The notes under the pieces: model-generated
Seen by the model: the letters and a program-made list of their open reading frames with translations, nothing else
What the model was told of the DNA's origin: nothing
Database searches by the model: none
Shown: positions 44,403 to 53,737 of the stretch, piece after piece
How positions within the stretch are numbered: the first letter of the stretch is position 1
Layout of the letters: the number at the start of each line of letters is the position of its first letter
Assembly: GCF_005222675.1 (NCBI RefSeq)
Contig: NZ_STGE01000072.1
Coordinates: forward strand, 103,535 to 167,534
Length of the DNA: 64,000 nt
Source of the DNA: Mycolicibacterium sp. CR10
GTDB lineage: Bacteria; Actinomycetota; Actinomycetes; Mycobacteriales; Mycobacteriaceae
Reading direction: 5' to 3'
Translations under genes and position numbers: made by a program

Positions 44403-46786
44403 GGCTGTCCCCGTCCGATCGAAACGACCGCGCCCACGCCCACGCCCAGGGTCTGGTGCACCGCACTGCCGGGTGAGTTCAGCGGCAGCCACACCACGCC
44501 GTCGTCCATGTCGGTCAGCTCCACCGCAAGGGTGATGGCGCCGCGGTCGGTGCTGACGGTCACGAGTTCGCCGTCAGCGACGCCGATCTCGCCGGCGGTA
44601 CCTGCCGACAGCCGCGCCAGCGGTGTCCGGGCGGTGCCGGCAAGGTGCGGTTCGCCGTCCTGGAGCCGTCCGGCATCCAGCGCCATGCGCCAACCGGCCA
44701 GCACCGCCTGACCTGTCGCCGGCCGCGGCGGGTCGGGTTCGGTATGGGGCACCGCGGGACGCGCACCCGACCACAGGCCGACCCGGGCGCGTTCCTCGGC
44801 AGCGGCCGGTACGGTCGGCAGGCTAAGGTCGACGCCGATCTCGTCGGCCAGGAAGCTCAACACCCGCAGGTCGGGCACCGCACTGGTGTGCAGCGACGGC
44901 TCGAAGGGTCGAATCCGGCCCTCCCAGTTCACGAATGAACCCGCCTTCTCGACGACGGGCGCGACCGGGAAGACCACGTCGGCGCGCGCGGTGACCTCGC
45001 TCTCGCGCAACTCCAGGCTCACCACGAACGGTGCTGCGTCGAGTGCGGCCAGAGCCATGTCGGGATCTGGCAGGTCGGCGAGCTCGACACCACCGATCAG
45101 CAGGGCGTCCAGTTCACCTCCGAGCGCCGCCTGCAGGATCGCGGTGGTGTCACGACCCGCGGCATCGGGGAGGTCGTCGACGTTCCAGGCCTCGGCCATC
45201 TGGCCGCGGGCCGCCGCGTCGTCTGCCGGGCGTCCGCCGGGCAGCAGGTTCGGCAGCGCGCCGGCCTCCACCGCGCCGCGTTCGCCGGCGCGTCGGGGAA
45301 TCCAGGCGAGGCGCGCTCCGGTGGACTGGGCCAACCGTGCCGCTGCAGAGAGTGCTCCGGGCGAGGTCGCCAGGCGCTCACCGACCAGGATCAGCGCGCC
45401 GGGCGTCGCCAGCAGCGCATCGTCGGCGACACCGTCGAGTGCTGCCGCCTCACCGCCCGGGGCAGTCCGCAGCAGTCGGCCCGACAGCTTGGTCAGGCTG
45501 CGGGTGGTGAACGGCGCAATCGACATCAGCTGGAGACCGCGCTTGCGAACCGCCTTGCGCAGCCGCAGGAAGACGATCGGTGATTCCTCTTCGGGTTCCA
45601 GCCCGGCCAACAGCACCGCGGGCGCGTTCGCCAGATCCGCGTAGGTGACCGTCATCGGCTGACCCGCGACGTGCGCGGCGAGGAACACCGCCTCCTCCGC
45701 ACTGTGTGGCCTGGACCGGAAGTCGATATCGTTGGTGCCCAGCACGATTCGGGCGAACTTCGAGTAGGCGTAGGCGTCTTCGGCCGTCGTGCGGCCACCG
45801 ACGAGGACGCCGGCGTTGCCGCTGGCCGCCGCCAGACCGGCGCCGGCCACAAAGAGTGCCTCCGACCACGACGCCGGGCGCTGCGAGCCGTCGGGGTCCC
45901 GAAGCAGCGGGGTGGTGATCCGGTCACCGACCGTGGTGTAGGTGAAGGCCCACCGGCCCTTGTCGCAGTTCCACTCTTCATTGACCTCGGGATCGTCACC
46001 GGCCAGGCGGCGCATCACCTTTCCGCGCCGGTGGTCGGTGCGCTGGGCGCAGCCCGAGGCGCAGTGCTCGCACACGCTGGGGCTGGACACCAGGTCGAAC
46101 GGCCGAGCCCGGAATCGGTACGCGGCACCGGTCAGCGCTCCGACCGGGCAGATCTGCACGGTGTTGCCGGAAAAGTACGACTGGAACGGCTCGCCGGGGG
46201 CGATCCCCACCTGTTGCAGCGCACCGCGTTCCAGCAACTCGATGAACGGGTCGCCGGCGATCTGGTCGGAGAAGCGGGTGCAGCGGGCGCACAGCACGCA
46301 TCGCTCCCGGTCCAGCAGGACCTCCGATGAGACGTTGATCGGTTTCGGGAAGGTGCGTTTGACGTCTTCGAAGCGGGTCTCCGGACGCCCGTTGGACATC
46401 GCCTGATTCTGCAGCGGGCATTCGCCGCCCTTGTCGCAAACCGGACAGTCCAGCGGATGGTTGATCAGCAGCAGCTCCATCACCCCGTGCTGCGCCTTGT
46501 CGGCGGACTCCGAGGTGTACTGGGTGCGCACCACCATGTCGGGGGTGCAGGTGATCGTGCACGACGCCATCGGCTTGCGCTGACCCTCGACCTCCACCAG
46601 GCATTGGCGGCACGCCCCGACGGGGTCGAGCAGCGGATGATCGCAGAAGCGCGGGATCTGGACGCCCATCAGCTCGGCGGCGCGAATCACCAGGGTGCCC
46701 TTGGGTACTTCGATGGCCTGGCCGTCGATGGTCAGGCTGACCATCTCCACCGGCGTGGTGCCGCTGGTGGGCTCAACTAGCGTCAC
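44399..46786 (-). CDS. nuoG: NADH-quinone oxidoreductase subunit G
   Basis: The 795-residue subunit begins with a 2Fe-2S domain (CDHPLLDPVGACRQCLVEVEG), then DCPVCDKGGECPLQ and CVLCARC for clusters N4/N5, and a molybdopterin-oxidoreductase-like body with CEHCASGC for the extra cluster N7. GTG 46786 is preceded by AAGGGGG. M. tuberculosis NuoG is of similar length. It is part of the electron-input arm. Confidence 0.95.
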   Translation of the reverse strand: MTLVEPTSGTTPVEMVSLTIDGQAIEVPKGTLVIRAAELMGVQIPRFCDHPLLDPVGACRQCLVEVEGQRKPMASCTITCTPDMVVRTQYTSESADKAQHGVMELLLINHPLDCPVCDKGGECPLQNQAMSNGRPETRFEDVKRTFPKPINVSSEVLLDRERCVLCARCTRFSDQIAGDPFIELLERGALQQVGIAPGEPFQSYFSGNTVQICPVGALTGAAYRFRARPFDLVSSPSVCEHCASGCAQRTDHRRGKVMRRLAGDDPEVNEEWNCDKGRWAFTYTTVGDRITTPLLRDPDGSQRPASWSEALFVAGAGLAAASGNAGVLVGGRTTAEDAYAYSKFARIVLGTNDIDFRSRPHSAEEAVFLAAHVAGQPMTVTYADLANAPAVLLAGLEPEEESPIVFLRLRKAVRKRGLQLMSIAPFTTRSLTKLSGRLLRTAPGGEAAALDGVADDALLATPGALILVGERLATSPGALSAAARLAQSTGARLAWIPRRAGERGAVEAGALPNLLPGGRPADDAAARGQMAEAWNVDDLPDAAGRDTTAILQAALGGELDALLIGGVELADLPDPDMALAALDAAPFVVSLELRESEVTARADVVFPVAPVVEKAGSFVNWEGRIRPFEPSLHTSAVPDLRVLSFLADEIGVDLSLPTVPAAAEERARVGLWSGARPAVPHTEPDPPRPATGQAVLAGWRMALDAGRLQDGEPHLAGTARTPLARLSAGTAGEIGVADGELVTVSTDRGAITLAVELTDMDDGVVWLPLNSPGSAVHQTLGVGVGAVVSIGRGQP

Positions 46787-46873
46787 CCTTGCCCCCTTCC
46801 GTCGAGTGTGGCGTTTCATCCGCGACTCGCCGCGGGCGGCGGACAGAACCGCACACTCGGCGCGCCGTGCCGA

Positions 46874-48190
46874 TCATGCGCCCACCCTTTCCGGTGCAGC
46901 GAGCATCGAGGCATGCGGATCGAAGGGGCAGCCCCCGTCGAGGTGGGCCTCGTACTCGGCGCGGAAGAACTTGATCGACGAGATGATGGGACTGGCGGCG
47001 CCATCACCCAACGCGCAGAACGACTTTCCGAAAATGGTGTCCGAGATGTCGAGCAGCTTGTCGATGTCGGCGCCTGTGCCCTTTCCCGTCTCCAGCCGCT
47101 CGTAGATCTGCGCCAGCCAGTAGGTGCCCTCGCGACACGGCGTGCACTTACCGCAGGACTCGTGGGCGTAGAACTGCGTCCAACGCCGGACCGCGCGCAC
47201 CACGCAGGTGGTCTCGTCGAAGATCTGCAGCGCCTTGGTGCCCAACATGGAGCCGACACCGGCCACGCCCTCGTAGTCCAGCGGCACGTCGAGGTGCTCC
47301 TCGGTGAGCAACGGCGTCGAGGATCCGCCCGGCGTCCAGAACTTCAGGGAATGCCCAGCGCGCACACCTCCGGCGTAGTCGAGCAGTTCGCGCAGTGTGA
47401 TCCCCAGCGGCGCCTCGTACTGGCCGGGATTGGTGACGTGTCCGGACAGGGAGTAGAGGGTGAAACCGGGTGACTTCTCCGACCCCATCGAGCGGAACCA
47501 GTCGACCCCGTTGAGCAGGATGGGCGGCACGCTGGCGATCGACTCGACGTTGTTGACCACCGTCGGGCAGGCGTAGAGACCCGCCACCGCGGGGAACGGG
47601 GGTCTCAGCCTGGGCTGACCGCGCCTGCCTTCCAGCGAGTCCAGCAGGGCGGTTTCCTCACCGCAGATGTAGGCGCCCGCTCCGGCATGCACGATGAGCT
47701 CCAGATCGAATCCGGATCCGTGGATGTCGGTGCCCAGGTGGCCTGCGGCGTACGCCTCGGCGACGGCGGCCTGCAGGCGCCGCAGCACCGGCACGACCTC
47801 GCCGCGGATATAGATGAACGCGTGGTGCGCCCGGATCGCGTACGCCGCGATGATCGCGCCTTCCACGAGAAAGTGCGGGGTCGTCATCATCAACGGAATG
47901 TCTTTACACGTACCGGGTTCGGACTCATCGGCATTGATCACCAGGTAGTGCGGCTTGGCCGCCGCGCCCTCATCACCCTGAGGGATGAAGGACCATTTCG
48001 TGCCCGTCGGGAAGCCTGCGCCGCCGCGGCCGCGCAGGCCGGAGTCCTTGACCGTGGCGATAACGTCGTCGGGGCTCATGGCCAGTGCCCGGTCCAGCGC
48101 CTGGTAACCACCGTGCCGCCGGTAGGTGTCCAGCGTCCACGGCTCGGCCTCGTCCCAGAAACGGCTGAGCACGGGAGTCAGTGTGGTCAT
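46874..48190 (-). CDS. nuoF: NADH-quinone oxidoreductase subunit F
   Basis: The 438-residue subunit binds NADH and FMN (GRGGAGFPTGTKWSF, then NADESEPGT and CGEETALLDSLEGRRGQPRL) and the N3 4Fe-4S cluster (ESCGKCTPCREG). It is the entry point of electrons. Its start overlaps the nuoE stop by four bases. An 87-base gap separates it from nuoG. Confidence 0.96.
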   Translation of the reverse strand: MTTLTPVLSRFWDEAEPWTLDTYRRHGGYQALDRALAMSPDDVIATVKDSGLRGRGGAGFPTGTKWSFIPQGDEGAAAKPHYLVINADESEPGTCKDIPLMMTTPHFLVEGAIIAAYAIRAHHAFIYIRGEVVPVLRRLQAAVAEAYAAGHLGTDIHGSGFDLELIVHAGAGAYICGEETALLDSLEGRRGQPRLRPPFPAVAGLYACPTVVNNVESIASVPPILLNGVDWFRSMGSEKSPGFTLYSLSGHVTNPGQYEAPLGITLRELLDYAGGVRAGHSLKFWTPGGSSTPLLTEEHLDVPLDYEGVAGVGSMLGTKALQIFDETTCVVRAVRRWTQFYAHESCGKCTPCREGTYWLAQIYERLETGKGTGADIDKLLDISDTIFGKSFCALGDGAASPIISSIKFFRAEYEAHLDGGCPFDPHASMLAAPERVGA

Positions 48191-49062
48191 TCCGAATCCG
48201 CCGCCTTCGGGTCGGTCTCGGGCGTCGCGGACTGCGCGGGAACCTCGGCCGACGGCCCCGGTGCCGGTTCGTCCTTGACGGACTCGACCGCCTCGGCCTC
48301 ATCCTGCTGGGGCCGCGGTGCGGAGGTCTCGGACGCGGGCGGGTCCGGTTCGGGGGCGGTCATGTCGTGCTCGTGGGCATAGCGCAGTCCCACCAGGGTC
48401 GCCGGGCCGGGACGTGATGCGTCGTCGGAGGACTCGTTGTTCGGAAGCCCCGCAAGGATTCTCGCGGTATCGCGGAATGTGCACAGCGACGCACCGCGGG
48501 ACGGTCTCGGAACGTCGCCGCCGCGCAGGGCGTCGACGAGATCGCGGGCCGACGACGGGGTCTGGTTGTCGAAGAACTCCCAGTTCACCATGACGACCGG
48601 TGCGTAGTCACAGGCGGCGTTGCATTCGATGTGCTCCAGGGTGACCTTCCCGTCGGCCGTGGTCCGCCCGGCGTCGACCCCCAGATGATCCTCGAGCGCA
48701 TCGAGGATCGCGTCGCCGCCCATGATGGCGCACAGCGTATTGGTGCACACCCCGACCAGGTAATCACCCGTCGGTGTGCGGCGGTACATCGAGTAGAAGG
48801 TCGCCACCGCGGTGACCTCGGCATGCGTCAGGCTCAATTGGTCTGCGCAGAAGGCGATTCCGGCCGGGGTCAGGCAACCGTCCTCGGCCTGCACCAGGTG
48901 CAGCAGCGGGAGCAGGGCCGAGCGCGACTGAGGGTAGCGCGCGATGATCACGGCGGCGTCGGTCTCGAGACGGGACGTGACGTCGGCCGGGTAGCGTGCC
49001 TGCCCGTGGATGGGGGGACCGGGCTCGTCGGGACGCTGGCCGAGTTCCAGGAAAATCGTCAT
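48187..49062 (-). CDS. nuoE: NADH-quinone oxidoreductase subunit E with acidic C-terminal tail
   Basis: The 291-residue subunit carries the N1a 2Fe-2S cluster cysteines in GVCTNTLC and HIECNAACDYAPV. ATG 49062 lies 10 bases beyond a stop-linked repeat; an upstream GTG-type frame is only the junction. About 55 residues at the C-terminus (after AHEHD) are rich in Pro, Glu, Ala and Ser, low in complexity and acidic; enteric NuoE ends before this. The tail is presumably disordered. Confidence 0.95.
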   Translation of the reverse strand: MTIFLELGQRPDEPGPPIHGQARYPADVTSRLETDAAVIIARYPQSRSALLPLLHLVQAEDGCLTPAGIAFCADQLSLTHAEVTAVATFYSMYRRTPTGDYLVGVCTNTLCAIMGGDAILDALEDHLGVDAGRTTADGKVTLEHIECNAACDYAPVVMVNWEFFDNQTPSSARDLVDALRGGDVPRPSRGASLCTFRDTARILAGLPNNESSDDASRPGPATLVGLRYAHEHDMTAPEPDPPASETSAPRPQQDEAEAVESVKDEPAPGPSAEVPAQSATPETDPKAADSE

Positions 49063-49072
49063 AGTCGTCTGC

Positions 49073-49090
49073 TCTTCGCGCAAGCGCTCA
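49073..49090 (-). repeat. Stop-linked junction repeat, copy 3 (nuoD-nuoE)
   Basis: The minus strand reads TGAGCGCTTGCGCGAAGA immediately after the nuoD TGA; nuoE starts 10 bases beyond. This copy and copy 4 are identical over all 18 bases. Confidence 0.8.
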
Positions 49091-50416
49091 TCACCTATCC
49101 ACCCCACCCATCACCGGGTCGATCGACGCCACCGCCGCGATCGCGTCGGCGACCATGCCGCCCTCGCACATCGCCGCCACCGCTTGAAGATTGGTGAACG
49201 ACGGGTCCCGGTAGTGCACCCGGTAGGGCCGGGTGCCACCGTCGGACACCATGTGCACGCCGAGCTCCCCGCGCGGTGATTCGACCGCGACGTAGACCTG
49301 ACCCGCGGGCACCCGGATCCCTTCGGTCACCAACTTGAAGTGATGGATCAGGCCCTCCATCGAACGACCCATGATCTTGGCGATGTGCTCGGGCGAGTTG
49401 CCCAGCCCATCGGGTCCCAGTTTCAGATCGGCGGGCCACGCGAGCTTCTTGTCCTCGATCATCACGGGTTGCCCCACGGATCGCTCGAGTCGGTCGGCGC
49501 ACTGCTCCACGATCTTGATCGACTCCCGCATCTCCTTCACCCGGATCAGATAACGACCGTAGGAGTCGCAGCCGTCGTCGGTGATGACGTCGAAGTCGTA
49601 TGTCTCGTAACCGCAATAGGGCTGCGCCTTACGCAGGTCGTGAGGCAGACCGGTGGAGCGCAGCACCGGTCCGGTGATACCGAGCGCCATGCATCCCGTC
49701 AGATCCAGGTAACCGATACCCAGCGTGCGGGCCTTCCAGATGTAGTTCTCGTTGAGGAGATCTTCCAGATCGGTCAACCGCTTCGGCAGCAGTTCGAGCA
49801 GATCCCGGACCTGGCTGAGCCCGTCGTCCGGCAGGTCGACCGCAACCCCGCCGGGTCGAATGTAGGCGTGGTTCATCCGAAGTCCGGTGATGGACTCGAA
49901 CACCGAGAGGATCAGTTCGCGCTCGCGGAAGCCGAGGAACATCGCCGTCATGGCGCCCAGTTCCATACCGCCGGTCGCCAGCGCGACCAGATGGCTGGAG
50001 ATCCGGTTGAGTTCCATCAGCATCACCCGGATCACCGACGCCCGCTCGGGGATCGCGTCGGTGACGTCGAGGAGCTTCTCCACCCCGAGGCAGTAGGCGG
50101 TCTCGTTGAAAAACGGTGACAGGTAATCCATCCGGGTCACGAACGTGACGCCCTGCGTCCAGTTACGGAACTCCAGGTTCTTCTCGATGCCGGTGTGCAG
50201 ATACCCGATCCCGCAACGCGCTTCGACGATGGTCTCGCCCTCGATCTCGAGGATGAGTCGCAGCACGCCGTGCGTCGACGGGTGCTGCGGGCCCATGTTG
50301 ACGACGATGCGTTCGCCTGCGTGTTCGCCCGCGTTCTGCCTTGCCGCAGTGACGACCTCGTCCCAGTCCTGGCCGCCGACGACGACCACCCGTTCGGGCC
50401 GCTGTGATGTGGTCAT
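49091..50416 (-). CDS. nuoD: NADH-quinone oxidoreductase subunit D
   Basis: The 441-residue subunit has the NiFe-hydrogenase-like fold that forms the quinone pocket: NMGPQHPSTHGVLRLILEIEG, the conserved RIGYLHTGIEKN-like segment, and DPSFTNLQAVAAMCEGGMVAD near the end. Residues of the quinone headgroup site (His in PQHPSTHG) are present. Its start overlaps the nuoC stop by one base. Confidence 0.96.
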   Translation of the reverse strand: MTTSQRPERVVVVGGQDWDEVVTAARQNAGEHAGERIVVNMGPQHPSTHGVLRLILEIEGETIVEARCGIGYLHTGIEKNLEFRNWTQGVTFVTRMDYLSPFFNETAYCLGVEKLLDVTDAIPERASVIRVMLMELNRISSHLVALATGGMELGAMTAMFLGFRERELILSVFESITGLRMNHAYIRPGGVAVDLPDDGLSQVRDLLELLPKRLTDLEDLLNENYIWKARTLGIGYLDLTGCMALGITGPVLRSTGLPHDLRKAQPYCGYETYDFDVITDDGCDSYGRYLIRVKEMRESIKIVEQCADRLERSVGQPVMIEDKKLAWPADLKLGPDGLGNSPEHIAKIMGRSMEGLIHHFKLVTEGIRVPAGQVYVAVESPRGELGVHMVSDGGTRPYRVHYRDPSFTNLQAVAAMCEGGMVADAIAAVASIDPVMGGVDR

Positions 50417-51090
50417 CAGTTGTAGGCCCTCCGCTGGTCCGGCGGCGGTATCTCGGCACCGTGGTACTCCACCGGAATGCCACCGAGGGGGTAGTCCTTG
50501 CGCTGGGGATGGCCCACCCAGTCGTCGGGCATTTCGATGCGGGTCAGCGACGGATGGCCGTCGAAGATGATGCCGAAGAAGTCGTAGGTCTCGCGCTCGT
50601 GCCAGTCGGTGGTGGGATACACCCGAAACAGCGACGGGATATGGGGATCGGCGTCGGGGGTGGCTACCTCGACGCGGATGCGGCGGTTGTGGGTGATCGA
50701 CATCAGGGGATAGACCGCGTGCAGCTCGCGGTCGGCGTCCTCGGGATAGTGCACCCCGCTGACCCCCAGACAGAGCTCGAACCGCAGTTCCGGGTCGTCG
50801 CGCAGCACCTGCGCCACCGCGGGCAGCTGCCCACGGAACACCTCGAGGGTCAGCTCGTCCCGGAAGACCACGACGCGCTCGATCGCCGCGGCATACCCGT
50901 CGTCACCGAGCGCGGTGGCCAACCGGTCGACGACGTCGTCGAAGTAACCGCCGTAGGGTCGCGGCGAACTGCCGGGCAGGGCGACCGGCCGGACGAGGCG
51001 GCCGTATCCCGACGTGTCGCCGCTGCCGTCGACACCGAACATGCCGTGGCGGACCCCGATCACCTCGGGCCGCCCGTCACCGTCGCTCAT
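50416..51090 (-). CDS. nuoC: NADH-quinone oxidoreductase subunit C
   Basis: The 224-residue subunit has the 30-kDa family signature ERETYDFFGIIFDGHPSLTRI and ends in the DYPLGGIPVEY segment. ATG 51090 overlaps the nuoB stop. The first 40 residues are glycine-rich, as in actinobacterial NuoC. It helps join the peripheral and membrane arms. Confidence 0.95.
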   Translation of the reverse strand: MSDGDGRPEVIGVRHGMFGVDGSGDTSGYGRLVRPVALPGSSPRPYGGYFDDVVDRLATALGDDGYAAAIERVVVFRDELTLEVFRGQLPAVAQVLRDDPELRFELCLGVSGVHYPEDADRELHAVYPLMSITHNRRIRVEVATPDADPHIPSLFRVYPTTDWHERETYDFFGIIFDGHPSLTRIEMPDDWVGHPQRKDYPLGGIPVEYHGAEIPPPDQRRAYN

Positions 51091-51641
51091 CTGAGCAGGC
51101 CCTTCAATTCGATCGTCGGGGTCACTGCGAGGGCGGCCTTTTCGGCCTCCCGGATCGCTTCTTCGCGATTCACGCCGAGCGGCATCTCTTGAATCTTGTC
51201 GTGCAGCTTGAGGATTGCGTGCAGCAGCATCTCCGGCCGCGGTGGGCAGCCGGGCAGGTAGATGTCGACCGGCACCACATGGTCGACACCCTGAACGACC
51301 GCGTAGTTGTTGAACATTCCGCCCGACGAGGCGCAGACCCCCATCGCCAGAACCCACTTCGGTTCGGCCATCTGGTCGTAGATCTGACGCAGCACAGGGG
51401 CCATCTTCTGGCTGACCCGCCCCGCGACGATCATCAGATCGGCCTGCCTCGGCGTCGCGGAGAAGCGCTCCATGCCGAAGCGTGAGATGTCGAACCGTGG
51501 CCCGGCGGTCGCCATCATCTCGATCGCGCAGCACGCCAGCCCGAACGTCGCAGGCCACAGCGAGCCCTTCCGCACATAACCGGCGACTTTCTCGACCGTG
51601 GACAGCAGGATGCCGCCCGGTAGCTTTTCCTCTAGTCCCAT
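51087..51641 (-). CDS. nuoB: NADH-quinone oxidoreductase subunit B
   Basis: The 184-residue subunit holds the terminal N2 4Fe-4S cluster: adjacent cysteines in GLACCAIEM, then GVCASSGGMFNNY and LPGCPPRPE. ATG 51641 overlaps the end of nuoA by ten bases. It delivers electrons to quinone. Confidence 0.96.
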   Translation of the reverse strand: MGLEEKLPGGILLSTVEKVAGYVRKGSLWPATFGLACCAIEMMATAGPRFDISRFGMERFSATPRQADLMIVAGRVSQKMAPVLRQIYDQMAEPKWVLAMGVCASSGGMFNNYAVVQGVDHVVPVDIYLPGCPPRPEMLLHAILKLHDKIQEMPLGVNREEAIREAEKAALAVTPTIELKGLLR

Positions 51642-52006
51642 TGCAGGCCTCCTCGCCGCCAGACATAGGTGTAGGCCACGAACACGACGACCATGAACAG
51701 CAGCATCTCCACCAGTGCGAACAAGCCGAGACTGTCGAACGCGACCGCCCACGGGTAGAGGAACACGATCTCGATGTCGAACACGATGAACAACATCGCG
51801 GTCAGGTAGTACCTGATCGGGAATCGCTGTCCGGTCGCGGCCGCGGCGGGATCGGACGCGTCCATCGGTTCGATTCCGCACTCGTAGGCCTCGAGCTTGG
51901 CGCGGTTGTAGCGCTTCGGCCCGATCAGAACGGCAATGCCCACCGATCCGACAGCGAAGGCAGCAGCGATCGCACCAAGCACCAGGATCGGTGTGTACAG
52001 ATTCAT
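51632..52006 (-). CDS. nuoA: NADH-quinone oxidoreductase subunit A
   Basis: The 124-residue membrane subunit has three helices and the conserved loop KLEAYECGIEPMDASD followed by RYYLTAMLFIVFDIEIVFLYP. It is the first gene of the fourteen-gene operon. The region upstream (52007-52171) holds its promoter. Confidence 0.95.
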   Translation of the reverse strand: MNLYTPILVLGAIAAAFAVGSVGIAVLIGPKRYNRAKLEAYECGIEPMDASDPAAAATGQRFPIRYYLTAMLFIVFDIEIVFLYPWAVAFDSLGLFALVEMLLFMVVVFVAYTYVWRRGGLQWD

Positions 52007-52171
52007 GCTGAGCAGGCGCTCCTCAGGGGCTGTCGATGTGAGCTATCCCACAGCCTAACCTTGTTTTGGATGCAAGCCACGCATTTTGGTTAGTATCCCT
52101 ACTGGCGCCATTCGGCGATCTCTCCTGCCGCGAAAAGGTATGAGCGACAGAATTTTTCGCTATTCGTACTG

Positions 52172-52606
52172 TCAGACGGCGGTGCGTAGCAGCGACACGA
52201 CCGCGTCGCCCAACCGGATCGGGTCGATCGGGTGCGGAACGGCCGCTTCCGCGCGCGACCAGCGAGCCAGCCACGCGTCATCGGGCCGCCCCGTGAGCAC
52301 CAGCACCGGCGGGCAGTTGTCGATCTCGTCCTTGAGCTGTTTGGCGATGCCCATTCCGCCGACGGGAGTGGCCTCGCCATCGAGGATCACCAGATCAAAG
52401 CCGCCCGCATCCATCTGCCTGATCACCATCGGGGCGGTGGCGACCTCGAGATAGCTCAACTCGGGAAGTTCGGGATGTACCCGCTTACCCAACGCGAGCT
52501 GCACCTGCTCCCTGGTCCGCGGGTTGTCGCTGTAGACCAGGATCCGCAGCGGCCCGGTGCGGGGCAACGGCGGAGAAGGCGGAGTTGGCAGAGATGGCAC
52601 AGCCAT
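52172..52606 (-). CDS. Atypical receiver-domain protein, Rv3143-like
   Basis: The 144-residue protein is a lone receiver domain with a proline-rich N-terminal tail. The acidic pocket (SDNP) and phospho-acceptor aspartate (VILDGEATP) are present, as is Thr in VLTGRP, but the invariant Lys before Pro is His in AAVPHPID, so normal phosphorylation-dependent switching is doubtful. M. tuberculosis Rv3143 occupies the same place upstream of nuoA. It ends 165 bases before nuoA on the same strand and may be linked to respiratory control. Confidence 0.82.
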   Translation of the reverse strand: MAVPSLPTPPSPPLPRTGPLRILVYSDNPRTREQVQLALGKRVHPELPELSYLEVATAPMVIRQMDAGGFDLVILDGEATPVGGMGIAKQLKDEIDNCPPVLVLTGRPDDAWLARWSRAEAAVPHPIDPIRLGDAVVSLLRTAV

Positions 52607-52663
52607 GCGCGCGATGGTAGTCCGGCGTGGATACGACGTCAGCGGATCGAGATGTCTTGGTGC

Positions 52664-53056
52664 TCAAGCCGACAGCAGGGGAGCCATCTCCGCGGGATCG
52701 AAGTACTCGTCGACACGGTTGATCAGCCCGTCGGCGCCCACCTTGATGACGATGCAGACCCGCATCGCGATCGACCCGCCGGCGCGACCGTTGGCGTGCA
52801 GGATGTGCTGCTGGACGAAGCCGCCGTCGAAGAGTTGGCGGTCGACGATCTCGTAGCGACGGTCGGTGGTGGCGTTGACGAACCAGGCGATGATGCGCAC
52901 CGCCCGTGCATGATCGTTGTCGCGAGCGTCACCGCTGTGCCAGACCCCCACCTCCGGGCTGAACATCTGTTCCACCGTGGCGATGTCACTGCGCGCGATG
53001 GCGTCGAACAGCCGGTCGGCGACATCGGTGACGACGCGATTGTCTAGTTCAGACAT
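52664..53056 (-). CDS. SnoaL/NTF2-like small fold protein
   Basis: The 130-residue protein has the NTF2-like alpha+beta cone pattern: an N-terminal helix with DRLFDAIARSDIATVEQMFS, a turn with VGVWHSGD and strands RRYEIVDRQLFDGGFVQQH and IAMRVCIVIKV. Family members are isomerases, hydrolases or binding proteins. The conserved polar pocket is present but no activity can be named. It is divergent from the methyltransferase gene with 42 bases between. Confidence 0.75.
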   Translation of the reverse strand: MSELDNRVVTDVADRLFDAIARSDIATVEQMFSPEVGVWHSGDARDNDHARAVRIIAWFVNATTDRRYEIVDRQLFDGGFVQQHILHANGRAGGSIAMRVCIVIKVGADGLINRVDEYFDPAEMAPLLSA

Positions 53057-53098
53057 CCTGTTGACCTCAACTCCGGTTCAGGTTGAACACTGGGTTTC

Positions 53099-53728
53099 AT
53101 GGACTTGACGCCCACGATCTCCCGATTCGAAGACTTCTACAAGAACCAGACCCCGCCGTGGGTCATCGGTGAGCCGCAGCCGGCCGTCGTCGCCCTGGTG
53201 GAGGCGGGGGCCATCAGCGGTCGGGTGCTCGACGTCGGGTGCGGGACCGGCGAGCACACGATCCTGCTGGCCAGGGCGGGCTACGACGTGCTCGGTGTCG
53301 ACGGCGCCCCCACCGCTGTCGGGCAGGCCCGACGCAACGCCGCAGATCAGGGGGTCGACGCCCGGTTCGAGGTGGCAGACGCGCTGGACCTGGGCGGGTC
53401 GCCCGGATACGACACGATCGTCGACAGCGCGCTGTTCCACATCTTCGACGACGAGGAGCGCGCGACCTACGTCCGCAGCCTGAACGCGGCAACCCGGCCG
53501 GGCGGGGTGCTCCACCTACTCGCACTGTCCGACGCCGGCCGCGGGTTCGGTCCCCAGGTTGCCGAGGCGACGATCCGTGACGCATTCGGCGTCGGTTGGG
53601 AGATCGAAGCGCTGACTACGACCACCTACCGCGGTGTGGTCACCGAGCTGCACGCCGAGCAACTGGGGCTGGCGGTCGGGACGCGCGTCGACGAGCCGGC
53701 CTGGCTGGCGCGGGTTCGCCGTATCTGA
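53099..53728 (+). CDS. Class I SAM-dependent methyltransferase
   Basis: The 209-residue protein has motif I VLDVGCGTGEHTILLA, motif II acidic residue in GVDGAP, and motif IV-like YDTIVDSALFHIF. The N-terminal segment FYKNQTPPWVIGEPQP resembles thiopurine or TehB-type methyltransferases. Substrate unknown. ATG 53099 is the only good start. It is convergent with the propeller protein gene, nine bases apart. Confidence 0.82.
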   Translation: MDLTPTISRFEDFYKNQTPPWVIGEPQPAVVALVEAGAISGRVLDVGCGTGEHTILLARAGYDVLGVDGAPTAVGQARRNAADQGVDARFEVADALDLGGSPGYDTIVDSALFHIFDDEERATYVRSLNAATRPGGVLHLLALSDAGRGFGPQVAEATIRDAFGVGWEIEALTTTTYRGVVTELHAEQLGLAVGTRVDEPAWLARVRRI

Positions 53729-53737
53729 CACCGTCCG

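Noticed and set aside
43141..44466. A 441-codon open frame on the minus strand overlapping nuoH
   Set aside because: It is a shifted frame of nuoH with arginine/glycine-rich sequence and no family pattern.
52055..52093. CTAACC/GGTTAG inverted repeat as an operator upstream of nuoA
   Set aside because: Arms are only six bases with a 27-base separation, within chance expectation for an intergenic region.
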